NCBI GenBank assembly: GCA_021613375.1 | Contig: CM038704.1 | Location: 2,625,637 to 2,689,636 of the forward strand | Direction: 5' to 3' | DNA length: 64,000 nt | Origin: Megaleporinus macrocephalus | Taxonomy: Eukaryota > Chordata > Actinopteri > Characiformes > Anostomidae | Shown: positions 34,865-45,400 of the stretch, in pieces | Layout of the letters: each line of letters opens with the position of its first letter | Numbering within the stretch: the stretch's first letter is position 1 | Translations under genes and position numbers: made by a program | Notes under the pieces: generated by a model | Seen by the model: only the letters and a program-made list of their open reading frames with translations | What the model was told of the DNA's origin: nothing | Databases searched by the model: none

Positions 34865-35425
34865 GATCTTCCAGCAAGCCAACTAGAAATTTCCCAGATT
34901 GGTCAGAAGAGCTAATGAAGGCCTCCAGGAACTACCCTGGACCCCTAATTGCTCAGACTTGAACCCAATAGAGGTTTAAGATTAAGGTTTATTTATTTAT
35001 ATGCGCCTAATGTTGACACAAAGCAACTTTTCAGAAAATCCAACCCCCCAATTAGCAAACCTGGGGCAACAGTGGGAGGTTCTAGTGCCTACACCAAGTG
35101 TTTAAGTGATCGCCGACCACGTTTCTTCTATGGAGTTGAGGTTCTCCACTCTTCAGGTGTTACTGATGTGCTGGACAGTTGGGAACCCATTCCAGCTTCT
35201 CCTTAGAGGTTTGCTTTGCTGGATCCAGGACAGTATTTTGACCTCGTTCTAAAACACAGTGAGATCTTTTCCACACGTCTCCCCACACGGTAGTTTAAGG
35301 AATGAGGGTAAATTAATAAAAAAAAAAAAAGCATATTAATTACTGCAGCGATTATCCAATCAGAGCCTTTTAGGTATTTACTAATGGCTATTTTATCATC
35401 TGCTGGTACGTGTACCAACTTTCTT
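34865..35425. mobile_element. Degraded Tc1-like relics
   Basis: GCTCAGACTTGAACCCAATA (34,951-34,970) is a decayed SPDLNPIE-coding block on the plus strand. From about 35,098 antisense Tc1-like text follows (AAGTGATCGCCGACCACGTT, GTGCTGGACAGTTGGGAACC) and ends with CAGCGATTATCCAATCAGAG, shared with 12,960-12,985. Two overlapping relics in opposite orientation are likely. Confidence 0.5.
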
Positions 35426-36107
35426 TCTCGTCCCGAATCAGAACTGCTGGTGAAATATGTTTAAGCAGCAGATCCTGTTAAGACTCCCCGACTCCAGAAG
35501 TCTGAGTGCACTGGTGCGAAGGCTTGTTTTGCATTTCTTTCCATATTAATACATAGTTTTAATGATAGTTATAAATGATATTATTAGCGTAACAGTTTGA
35601 AGGAATGATTACTTCCATTTAAGCACTGACCCAGAAACAGTAATTTCCTCTTTATTTGAACTGTCATGACTCTTTGATGTTGTTTGTGATTCTAAAAATT
35701 AGTGTATTGTCCAGTTTTAAGGTAAATAATACAAGATTTTTAAAGTGATCTCCTTGCTTTTGTGGTTCTGCCTAGTCCTCGTCATGAGCAATAACGATAA
35801 TAACTTTAATTATGGCTCTCTTTTCTTGTTTTTGGCTTTATTATTTTATTAATAGTTCCGATTGTACTCCCCCTGGTCTTGGTGGTCTGTGATGTGTATT
35901 TGTTGTTTTGATCTTGTGCATTTTAATGTATGATGATATAAAAATAAAGCCCCGGTTCTGTTTTTGCTTTTATATGTTGGACTTTGTGTTATCGGCTTGT
36001 TTTGTGTTTCTTTTTTTTACTTCCTGTTATTTTCATTCTGCACTACAAAACACTTTGAGGTTCGTATTTGACGCATGAAAGGTACCATATAAAATTCCAG
36101 CATCATT
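35426..36107. other. No gene recognised
   Basis: AT-rich sequence. AATAAAGCC (about 35,943) could mark the 3' end of an unidentified dispersed repeat or transcript, but there is nothing else to support it. Confidence 0.35.
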
Positions 36108-36188
36108 GGCCGAAGGCGGGGTACACCATGGACAGGTCTCCAGTCCATCGCATGGTCAACACACACTCACACCTACACACACTCACAG
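36108..36188 (-). mobile_element. SINE-like S1 fragment abutting the GXYLT exon
   Basis: GGCGGGGTACACCATGGACAGG, GTCTCCAGTCCATCGCATGG and ACACACTCACACCTACACAC match the S1 body at 34,140-34,220. The fragment ends at, or a few bases before, the CACACTCACAG that serves as the apparent splice acceptor of the exon at 36,189. Confidence 0.65.
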
Positions 36189-36313
36189 AACAGCATATTC
36201 GCTAGCGGCCTGTCATGGGAGGGACCTGCTTCATCCTCTGTACCAGAAATACAAGAATCACATCACGTGGGGAGACCAGGACCTCCTGAACATCATCTTC
36301 CACTACAATCCAG
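36189..36313 (+). pseudogene. gxylt2: GXYLT2-like glycosyltransferase exon with a frameshift
   Basis: GXYLT enzymes are Golgi type II membrane xylosyltransferases (GT8 family). They add the first xylose to O-glucose on Notch EGF repeats. Codons from 36,189 read [11 protein letters not shown]. After one extra G (in the G-run at 36,221-36,223) the frame continues [12 protein letters not shown] and [16 protein letters not shown]. In GXYLT1/2 the catalytic domain has the same order, ending NPE, and the YQKYKN word favours GXYLT2. The exon is bounded by CACACTCACAG and by CAG/GTACTT, a good donor, leaving a phase-1 junction that fits the expected Glu codon. No preceding or following exon was found in the window, and a SINE fragment touches the acceptor. 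It may be a broken exon copy, or a real exon with a one-base assembly error. The homology is strong, while functionality is doubtful. Confidence 0.8.
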
Positions 36314-36465
36314 GTACTTACACACGGCCATCCTACAGCTGGACTAAACCCAAAAAGACCTGAAACAGTGGGAGTAAAGCTTGGAATACTCACTCCGGCA
36401 GTGAATTAAGGTTGGAGTTTAATATCTGTTTGGCTTCCGACTCTACTATGTGGCTCATATGTAGA

Positions 36466-36507
<42 letters not shown>

Positions 36508-36605
36508 CCAGATCATCTTACTGTGTGGAGACTGTGCTGTCCACTATACAGTTGTGGTTTTCACCTTGGACCTCCCCTGGATCTCTTTTTCTTATCACTG
36601 AATCA
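36314..36605. other. No exon recognised; (AAT)n at 36,466-36,507
   Basis: This stretch follows the donor of the GXYLT-like exon. The next GXYLT exon should encode a PCQWNYRPDHC-type block, which was searched for by eye here and downstream and not found. An AAT microsatellite of about 14 repeats is present. Confidence 0.5.
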
Positions 36606-37407
36606 TGAACACTGACCTTAATTAAGGCGAGCGAGGCCTGCAGTGCTTTATATGTTGTTCTGGGTTCTTCTGTGACCTCCTGGATGAGACGATGATGTGC
36701 TCTTGGAGTGATTTTGGTAGGCCGGCCACTCTTGGGAAGGTTCACTATGGTTCCATTAGTGGCTAATTTGTAGCCTTTTCCAGACTGATAGACTTCAATG
36801 ACTTCCTCATCTGTTCTCGAATTTCTTCAGATTGGGGCATAATGCGTTGCTTTCTGAGATCTCTTAGCCTACGCCATGCAGTCAGACAAGCTCTGTTTAA
36901 GTGAATTCTTGATTCTAGAGGTCTGGCAGTAATCAGGACTGGGTGGGGCGAGTGAAATTGAACTCAGTGTTCCAAAAAATGTGGTTCATCACAGTTAATT
37001 CCCTTACTAAACAAAATTATCAAAACTGCATTATGTTTGTACTCAGGTTATCTTTGTCTGATACTGAAAGTCTATTTATTTATCTTTTGTTAAACCCGTC
37101 ATGTCTGGCAATTTTCGCAATCGGAATGGTAAAAGATATTTGCTTTTACAAGAACAGCTCTATAGGTTTCTATAGCCTATTCTTGTTAATGTTTGTATTT
37201 GTATTTTATTTATTTCTTTATTTAGCCAGACCTGACAGGCAGTAAAAGAGAGGAAAAAAGGAGAGAGAAAAGAAGGAAAATGAACAAATAAATAAATAAA
37301 AATAATAATAATAATAATATGAATAAATAAGTAAGACTATCATTTAAGTGTGATAAACGAAAACAAAAGAAATCTGTGAGGGGGCAAATACTTTTTCACA
37401 GCACTGT
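36606..37407 (-). pseudogene. Tc1-like element, N-terminal transposase part, with insertion
   Basis: The minus strand near 36,740-36,600 reads KSGRPTKITPRAHHRLIQEV then PRTTYKALQASL, the linker and second helix-turn-helix of a Tc1-like transposase. The antisense 5' region (TGGCAGTAATCAGGACTGGG) leads to a terminus GGGCAAATACTTTTTCACAG (37,383-37,402). Between about 37,085 and 37,340 unrelated AT-rich sequence interrupts the usual text, suggesting a nested insertion. Catalytic residues are absent. Confidence 0.7.
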
Positions 37408-37924
37408 ATGCTGACTACGGCTGATTAATTGGCTAAATGTTCATTTCTGTCATTCAAATTTCTGCAATTACCACCTCGTTAAGGGCTGCCATGTTCAGTT
37501 TTAGCAGTGCCTAATTAGGCCGGCAGGAACGTGTCATTAGAAGTCACGTCTAATATCAGTCCATGTGGTCCAAACACACGTACGCAGCTCTACAAACGCA
37601 GCTGTAAAACACGACAACGTGATGATTACTCCTGAAAACGTGTGAAGCTACTGTCACAACAAACCTACATCTCCATAATGAGCTCTTTAAGGAATTAAAT
37701 CTATTAATTAATAACACCTCACCGTAAGAAGCTGTTCATAGAGCTTAATGACACCTACGTAAATAAATAAATGCTATTTCTACAGACGTCATGGGCAAAC
37801 ATGACCTTAATGACAGATGGCGTACACTGGAATCAGCATTTATAAACATTTCTGTAGGGTTACGCCAATGACAAGCTTATGTAGGTGTCATTAAACCTTA
37901 TGAACCGCATCCTAACAGTATGGT
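37408..37924. other. Unique sequence, possible conserved non-coding block
   Basis: Complex sequence with several homeodomain-like words (GCTGATTAATTGGCTAAATG, GCCTAATTAGGC, TATTAATTAATAAC). No exon of either neighbouring gene was recognised. Conservation is untested. Confidence 0.3.
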
Positions 37925-40450
37925 CACACTGAGCTTTCCCATAGAATTCCATGTAAAACAGATACCGGGGCAGTTTGGGACCTGGTGTAGGGTTAATGTC
38001 TAGTTTTGTAACAGCCGAGCAGAATGAATATTCATATCAGCAACTACATGCTAATATCAGATTTAACCAGGATAATTATGGGTGTTATGGAGGGGAAACA
38101 CCCTCCAGTCTCACCAGCACCAGCAGTTCTTAGAGTTTGGTTAGATTTCTGTTGGCATAGCAAAAAACCTGTCACACTGTTTTAATGATAATCTATCAGA
38201 GATAAACAATAATCCTGTTTTGATGGATGCCGTGTTCCGCGGAGCTTGTCGCTGCGCTCCACACAACAAAAACCCATGTCTGTGCAGCGCCCCCCATTGA
38301 ACAGTAACACTCCTGATAGCACAGTGGTGAAGTTTCCATGATCAGTGCAAAAGCAGCCTAAAATGAACACCAGCATAATCTAAAACCTAAACAAATCGTT
38401 GCTGTCCAATGAAAATCAAGTATCTTCAAAATTTACAAACTTTACAGGAGAGACCAAAACATTTCACTTTCAATGGAAGTCAATGGAACCAGAATTTTTT
38501 CCAAGCTATTTTAGAGCATTTCTATTGGTCCGTGAAAGTTTTGCACAATGTAAATGCCCACTCGTGTTCAAATGATGTAGAAAACTTAAAATCGACAAAA
38601 ACTGAGAATCTAGTTTTTCATTGGACAGTGACCAAATTCCTGTTTGTGCCTTTACCTGATTGGTTAGTGGACACAGAAAAGTGGTCAGTGCTCAGAGGCT
38701 AAAGCAGATGCAGAGGCTGTTTGGGACATTTGGGTATTTTTGCACCAGGGCAGGAGAATGAATATTCATATCAGCAACTACAAGCTGAAATCAGACTTAG
38801 CCAGAAGAACCAGGTAAATTATGGTGGTTTGGTTAGATTTCTGTTTGCATAGCAAAGAACTGTCCGAATATTTTAATGATAAGCCTGTCGTGATGGATGC
38901 TGTGACTGTGCGGCGCATCCCATTGAACAATAACGCAGTGTAATGAAAAATGTTCCACGATCAGTGCAAAAGCAGCTTAAAATATGGACACGAATTGAAT
39001 CTAAAAACTAAACAAAGTCCTGTTTTGGCCTTGCTTTGTTCAAAAAGAGCTTTCTCCATGCTGGCCGAGTTCTGAGCCTTCCCATAGAACTCCATGTAAA
39101 GCAGACGCAGTAGCTGTTGGGGACCTGATGGAAGGTTAATGGCTCGTTTATGCAAACAGGGGAGGAGAATAATCACTCATATCAGCAACTACATGATAAA
39201 ATCAGACTTAGCCAAAAGAACCAGGTCAATTATGGTGGTTTGGTTCTGAGTTTGGTTAGATTTCTGTTTGCATAGCAAAGAACTGTCCGACTATTTTAAT
39301 GATAAGCCTGTCGCAATAGATGCTGTGACTGTGCGGCACATCCCATTGAAAAACAACGAGGTGCAGTGGATAATGTTCCACGATCAGTGTAAAAGCAGCT
39401 TAAAATATGGACACAAATATAATCTAAAATCTAAACAAAGTCCTGTTTTTGCCTTGCTTTGTTAAAAAAGAGCTTTCTCCGTGCTGGCCGAGTTCTGAGC
39501 CTTCTCATAGAACTCCATGTAAAGCAGATGCAGAGTTTGGTCCCAGAGATGGGGAACTGATGGAAGGTGCAGAATGATCACACATATCAGCAACTACATG
39601 ATTTCTGGATTTCTGTTGGATTTCTGTTTGCATAGCAAAGAACTGTCAGACTATTTTAATGATAATCTAACAGAGATAAACAATAAGCCTGTTGCGATGG
39701 ATGCTGTGACTGTGCGGGGCATCCCATTGAAGAACAACGAGGTGCGGTGGATAATGTTCCACATTTAATGCAAAAGCAGCTTAAAATTAAACATATAATC
39801 TAAAAAATAAACAAAATCCTGTTTGTGCCTTGCTTTTTTTAAGAAGAGCTTTCTCCATACATGGAGTTCTATGAGAAGGTTCTGAGCCTTCTCATAGAAC
39901 TCCATGTAAAGCAGACGCAGTAGCTGTTGGGGACCTGATGGACGGTTAATGGCTCGTTTATGCAAACAGGGGAGGAGAATAATCACTCATATCAACAACC
40001 ACATGATAAAATCAGACTTAGCCAGAAGAACCAGGTCATTTATGGTGGTTTGGTTCTGAGTTTGGTTGGATTTCTGTTTGCATAGCACATAATTGTCAGA
40101 CTATTTTAATGATAATCTAACAGAGATGAACAATAAGCCTGTCGCGATGGACGCTGTGACTTTGCGGGGCATCCCATTGAAGAACAATGAGGTGCGGTGG
40201 ATACTGTTCCACATTCAGTGCCTTGCTTTGCTCAAGCAGTGCTTTTCCCATGCCAACCAGGTTCTGAGCCTTCCCATAGAACTCCATGTAAAGCAGATGC
40301 AGAGGCTGATGGAAGGTTAATGGCTCGTTTATGCAAACAGGGGAGCAGAATCATATCAACAACCACATGATAAAATCAGATTTAGCCCGAAGCACAAGGA
40401 AAACTCCGCCTTGGAGATGGAAACACCCTGCAGTCCAAGTTCGGAATGGT
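37925..40450. repeat. ~360-465-bp tandem repeat, about 5.5 units
   Basis: The anchor word CTGTTTGCATAGCA (or CTGTTGGCATAGCA) occurs at 38,149, 38,841, 39,264, 39,624 and 40,074. Each unit also has TATTTTAATGATAA, GATGCTGTGACTGTGCGG, CATCCCATTGAA, AAAAGCAGCTTAAAAT and CATAGAACTCCATGTAAAGC. The first interval (692 bp) is long because a 227-bp MITE sits in it, leaving 465 bp. Short open frames (for example DAVTVRGIPLKNNEVRW) recur but stop within each unit. The origin of the unit is not recognised. Confidence 0.85.
38402..38628. mobile_element. MITE M2, 227 bp, 14-bp perfect terminal repeats
   Basis: CTGTCCAATGAAAA (38,402-38,415) and TTTTCATTGGACAG (38,615-38,628) are exact complements. The body has AAAGTCAATGG-like and AAATGATGTAGAAAA words shared with the copies at 23,838-24,005 and, inverted, 46,522-46,758. 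It interrupts one unit of the surrounding tandem repeat between ACAAA and TCCTGTTT. The target-site duplication is unclear. Confidence 0.85.
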
Positions 40451-40949
40451 GTGCAAACTCAGGGGAGGTGGGAGGAGGAGAGAGAAACAGGAGTGTGAAT
40501 TAGTGGCTGTGCAGGACGTGTGCTGGCTCAACTGGAACTGAAATATCTCCCAGCTCTCCACACTTTCCCCAGACAGCCCGCGAGAGCGGCAGCTGACATT
40601 TCCTGCTGATACGACTCCGCTCCTTGTTTATCGCCCGACCACCCCTCGCTCTCTGACTTCCAAGGAAACAACAGTGCACAACCGAAACATGCTAATCTTC
40701 CGTTTGTCAGCGCGGAGGGCTGACAGGGAGGGGGAGGGAGGGAGGGGGGGGGGGGGGCGCGATTCGGATTCAACGCAAACAGGATGGGAGTGCATGAAAG
40801 TACGACGCAGATCGGCACGCTGTGATAAAGACACAAGGCCCTGGAATCTTTTCCAGGCGCGGGGAGCCGTTTACTGGAGCTCTCTGAGGAATAGCGCGCT
40901 ACAGTAAAGAGGAAGTCGCTGCAAACAGGTTCGCGTTTGATGGTTCAGA
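40451..40949. other. GC-rich spacer downstream of shq1
   Basis: Contains a G-run (40,742-40,757) and CpG-containing unique sequence. It lies just past the likely shq1 3' end. No further gene was recognised. Confidence 0.35.
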
Positions 40950-40955
40950 TTTAAT
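40950..40955 (-). promoter_or_regulatory. Candidate shq1 poly(A) signal (ATTAAA)
   Basis: TTTAAT on the plus strand is ATTAAA on the minus strand, about 150 bases past the shq1 stop codon. It is the commonest variant of AATAAA. No transcript end can be seen in the sequence, so this is a positional guess. Confidence 0.3.
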
Positions 40956-41107
40956 AGACACGCTTAAATCAAACATGCAGGTACACGGAATGAGAGGAAA
41001 AAAAAAAAAGTATACAGAACGTCCAACAACATGCTCCCTTAAAGTGCTGGAATAAATTCAGTCGGATGCGTCCATTAAGGAGCACTTCTAGGTCCTCGTC
41101 GTGTCCC

Positions 41108-41723
41108 TCAGGGATCTGGCTTGTCCTCGTCGTCACTGTCCAGTTCCTCGGTTTCTATGACGCGTACAGGCTTCTTACACGGCTGAGTCGCAGCTCTCGT
41201 GGTCTCGCCTCCATCCGTCTCTCCGTGTGCCTCTGCTTCCCTCTCTGTGTGGCGACGGCTGGAGGAGCGAGAGGTCTGAGGCACGTCCTCCTCGATCCTC
41301 AGCCCCTCCTCTATCCTCTCACTCAGCTCCTGGATCAGCCCTTCCGACTCCTGAGGGAGGGGGGAGGCTGCGGCTGGCGCTTCCACCCTCAGTGAACCGG
41401 AGCTGGGCTCGGGTCGGAAGGCAGGCTCTCCTCTGTTTTCTCCAGTCCGAGGGACGCTGCTGTCTTCCTCCTCTCTCCTGCTCCTGCTGCTGGGGTCGTC
41501 CTCCTCTCCCTCAATGCTGCTGCTGCTGCTGCTGGAGTCGTCCTCCTCTCCCTCACTGCTGCTGCTGGAGCTTTCCTCCTCCTTTTGCTGCCGCTTTTGC
41601 TCCTCCTCCTCCTCGATCACGAGTTCAGCAGCTTCCTCCAGAATGGCCAGCTCCAGGTCCAGGTGGTCCTTGTGCAGCTTGGCTTTACGCAGCGGCTTGG
41701 CCAGCGCGACCACATGCTTGGAC
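41108..41723 (-). CDS. shq1: shq1 last coding exon (SHQ1 C-terminus)
   Basis: SHQ1 is the chaperone that holds dyskerin/NAP57 before H/ACA ribonucleoprotein assembly, acting in cytoplasm and nucleus. The exon starts after a polypyrimidine acceptor (TTTCCCTTTTTAG, AG at 41,725-41,724) with one base completing a split codon. It then reads SKHVVALAKPLRKAKLH and LDLELAILEEAAELV, matching the end of the SHQ1-specific helical domain (human has SKKLAALTEALKEV and LGLELEELEAAALLV). A long Ser/Glu/Asp tail follows, with two runs of six and seven serines and EGEEDD blocks. LIQELSERIEE corresponds to human LIEELGEQL. The TGA stop is at 41,110-41,108, giving about 204 residues. There is no ATG at the exon start, so it is not a complete gene. 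Upstream exons were not found to 64,000. Human SHQ1 adjoins GXYLT2, which fits the exon at 36,189. Confidence 0.85.
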
Positions 41724-42049
41724 CTAAAAAGGGAAACAAAGGTGATCAGACGAAACTGGACAGCAGGGTCAGTAATACAAACACCAGGAGACCAACGAGG
41801 GTAGCGATGACCTTCAAATGCAAAGAGATGATCAACATATGGTCATTTTACACTTCCAGTCAAATCAATCCAACTAAAGGTTTTCATATACAGAGTCATC
41901 CAACTAGCAGTGAAACGCTTTGACAACTGCAGCTCACATGAAACAATAGATTATATGAAGATAGAATATCTTAAATATTAAAAAATATAAATATGTATGT
42001 GAAGCTAAGAGCAAGAACAACAAATAAAACAGTATTAAAACGTTGACCT

Positions 42050-42290
42050 CCACATTTAACCTATCCGTGCAGTGAAACACCCACAAATACACACACTAGT
42101 GAACATACACACACTAGGGGGCAGTAAACACACTTGCCCGGAGCAGTGTGCAGCCCCATCCAAGAGTTTGAGGTTAGGTGTCTTGCTCAAGGGCACTTCA
42201 GTCATGTGCTGTTGGTCCATGGGATCAAACTGGTGACCCTCCAGTCACAAGACTGGATCTCTAACCTTCAGCCCATGACTGCCCCCAAAG
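42050..42290. repeat. Dispersed repeat R1, single-unit copy
   Basis: Contains CACATTTAACCTATCCGTGC, CACACACTAGTGAACA-like text, ACTAGGGGGCAGTAAACACA, GGTTAGGTGTCTTGCTCAAG and TTCAGCCCATGACTGCCCCC. It has one CA-rich unit, in contrast to about 20 in the copy at 13,860-15,125, so it serves as the unexpanded reference. Confidence 0.8.
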
Positions 42291-42548
42291 GTAGGCCTGC
42301 CGCAGCATAGACAGACAGTATGAGAGAATAAGATAAAAATATATTCTGACCCAAATACAGTCAATCAGCCTTAATTCATAACTGGAGCTCCAATGCACTG
42401 CTGACCAACAGTACAAGTCAATAGTCACCCAAAACGTTTCCATAAATCAACCCCCAAAACTTCCCTCAACGAGACTTCACACCAAATCCAGCTCTCTGTG
42501 GAGCTGCTTAGCCTCTAGATTACATTTGCAATTTCTGTTGTTTCTACT

Positions 42549-43057
42549 CAAAAGTTTAGGATCACTTTAGAATTTCATTTCATGCAATTTTCATGCAGTT
42601 CACAAACAATATTGTACATTTCTCAATTAATGTAAGTGTATCAGATGATTTTTAAAGAATAAAAATGTTTATATTAAAGTTTATTTTTGTATAGAGGCTT
42701 ATTTTACATATAGTCCTATTATCAGTAATTCTCAGTCCTCTGTCTAAATCTCCTGGTACGACCACCAATCCAAGTTAAGGATGTTATTGGACTAATTGGT
42801 TGTTAGGACACTCTTGCTCAATTGTGATGCACAGCTGAAAAACATTCTACTAATAAGTGAGTATAAAAGGGAACAACATTCTAGGTTAGTTTAGTATCTG
42901 AAGATCAGCAGTTGATGGCTTGCTGACCGACTCACAATGACCAGAAAGAAACAACTTTCTTTAGAGACCCGTCAGTCCATTGTTGTGTTAAGGAAGAAGA
43001 TACTCCATTAAAACAAGAACATTTCACTGTGATCCCAAACTTTTGAGCGCTAGTGTA
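42549..43057 (+). mobile_element. Internally deleted Tc1-like element
   Basis: The ends CAAAAGTTTAGGATCAC (42,549-42,565) and GTGATCCCAAACTTTTG (43,029-43,045) are complementary apart from one base. The right end extends to AGCGCTAGTGTA. At 42,937 an ATG opens MTRKKQLSLETRQSIVVLRK, the start of a Tc1-like transposase DNA-binding domain. It stops after about 24 codons because the rest is deleted. It could only move with help from another element. Confidence 0.8.
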
Positions 43058-45400
43058 CTTTCCGTCCAGAGGTTCACTATTATTGGTTCTAAATAGAAAC
43101 CGTCAAGAAGACCTGTAGCCTCTACATACTGCACATGCAAATACGTCTCGGCACAAATAACAGCTGACACCAAATTTATGTTTTAGTTTTAGTTTCCAGG
43201 AAGTTGTACTGTGTCCTAAATCTGTCTGCACGAGTGACTGTAGTGAAGACCTGGATTGTGTTTAAGCAGGCTGAGCGCCGGTCGGTGGATGTATTTAAAG
43301 AAAAGGTTTTGGGTGACTAGTGACGTGTTTGTTGGCGAAGTTAGCCGAACTTAATAGGCAAAATTTGGCCAATCTGTGTGCATAAAGTGGAAAATCGTGT
43401 AAATTTGATTTGTGGGCAGAATGAGATTTTCCAAATCTTGACATTTATTAGTTTAATATGGAAAATAATCTCAAAAATAAAAAGAATATGTCTTGTTTTT
43501 GGGTTGGTTGCCATTTTGATGAAGCAACAAATACAGAAAAACACTGTTACTATAAAGCAGGGCCGAAAGGTTTTGGCGAAAAAATAGTGAATTTTTCGAC
43601 TAACATTGCGAGTACAAGTGTTTTCTATATACTTTTTTGGCCGAGAAGATCAGCATATACTTTTCTGGCTTGAATATCTTGACTATATGTCCCAGAACAT
43701 GCATGTTTGGTTGATTCCAATTATAAAATCAGGCCACCAGTTTTAGGTTATTGGCTAAATTCCCTTAATTCCCACTGACGTACAACTTGCAGTATGCAAT
43801 TTGAATGGTTGCTCTAATATCCCAGGTGGTTGTTAAGGTTTTGCTAGTTGTTTGCTGTGGTTCCACAGTAGGTGGTAGCCGAACCAGACCAAACATTCCA
43901 GATAGTTTTGATATCTTGAAAGCTGCCTGACGAGATAGGAGACCAAATAAGAAGAAGAGTGTGTATTGCATAAGGATGGTTTGATTTCCTATGATTATAT
44001 GAATAATTTAATCTAAAATTGGGAGAAGATCTGCTGGCATGAGGTGGAAAAGTTAGAATAAGCCATGTGTGTCATTACAGCACCTACATGATGGTAAACT
44101 GCTATCATGTCCTACCCAGAACCCAGAAGAAGAATCCAAAGCTTGTCTGAAATCAGGCTCTTCCAGAACTGTCTGGTGTGTTTGAACTCCCACATGCAAG
44201 GTGGACCTCATCAGGGTGTCCCACAGATCTCCACCCTCATTAGTTGGGCCACTGCTGGTCCTGACGGGCGGCTCTGAAATTCAACAGAGCCATAAAACCA
44301 AGCCAGATCTTTCCATCTTGAGTGTTCTGATGCTGCACCTAAGCATGACAGCCTACGTCATGTATAGGTTTAGCACATGGATGGAAAACACGACTAAATT
44401 CAGATTTTCCCTGCCGAAATTTAGTAAAACTCAAAACCTTCGGAAACCTGGCTTGTGACTCACGTGGACATGTACATGTCCCAGCTGCTCTGGGATCAGA
44501 TTTTAATAAGCTGGGAAAGGGCGCATCCGAGATTTCCTACTTACTATACTACTCAGTAGAAGAAATCAGTACACGACCGTGGCTAGTGTGTCTAAATACT
44601 AGGTGGTTATCTAACAGTACACGAACGTTACCTGGATGACCCCCAGAATTGGCAGCCGTTTTTAAGTAGGCGATCTCAGCACCTGGTGCTATCCCATGAT
44701 GCACTGGGAGCCAGGGAGGAGTTCAAAGAGAAGGAAAAACAGTGGAAAGAGGAACGTTGGCTGTGAGTATGTAGCTACTGCTGGTGAACTGCTGCTAAAG
44801 ATACTTTAGTTCATTCTAAGGTAAATTATTATTACATTTCTTGCTGATTCATCTTCGACACAGTCCGAGTACAGATTCAGATACGAACACAGGATCTAAA
44901 ATAAAATCTCAACGGGGCTTTTAATGAGCAGTGGGACGTCTACAGCGGTGGTCTTGCTTCACAGGACCTCGGTAAGACGGTGGACATAGTGGTTCCGAGG
45001 TTGTGTGGATACTAAACGCTCACGTACTGAAGGAGCTCAACTGATTTACTGCTTGAGCAGCAGCACATCCTGGCTCCTATCTAGTACCTAGTCTGGGATT
45101 TCAGACGCACCCAGAGTCTCTGACTGCCTCGTCAACATCACGTTACGTACAAGAAGGTCAACAAGCTGGTGAACTCCAGCTTACAGGAGATAAAGTTCTT
45201 TGATTTCCAGACAGCCACTGGGGGACGGGCCAGACAGAGCCGGAGTTTGTATGTGGGGAGGGAAGTCGCAACACCGCCGGTGTTAGCATTCAACTCACAG
45301 AGCAGCTGTCTCCATGGCTACAGTTGGGAAAACTCTGCCGTAGCACTTTAGTTCATGCTTATCAGTCCTGCTCTCTGGTGGAGTAATTATTTTCGGGCCG
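43058..45400. other. No gene recognised; partial M1-like piece near 44,528-44,710
   Basis: Mostly AT-rich unique sequence. Around 44,528-44,710 the words GATTTCCTACTTACTATACT and CTATCCCATGATGCACTGGG recall family M1 (AATCCCATGATGCA), suggesting a degraded copy. No shq1 exon was recognised. Confidence 0.35.
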
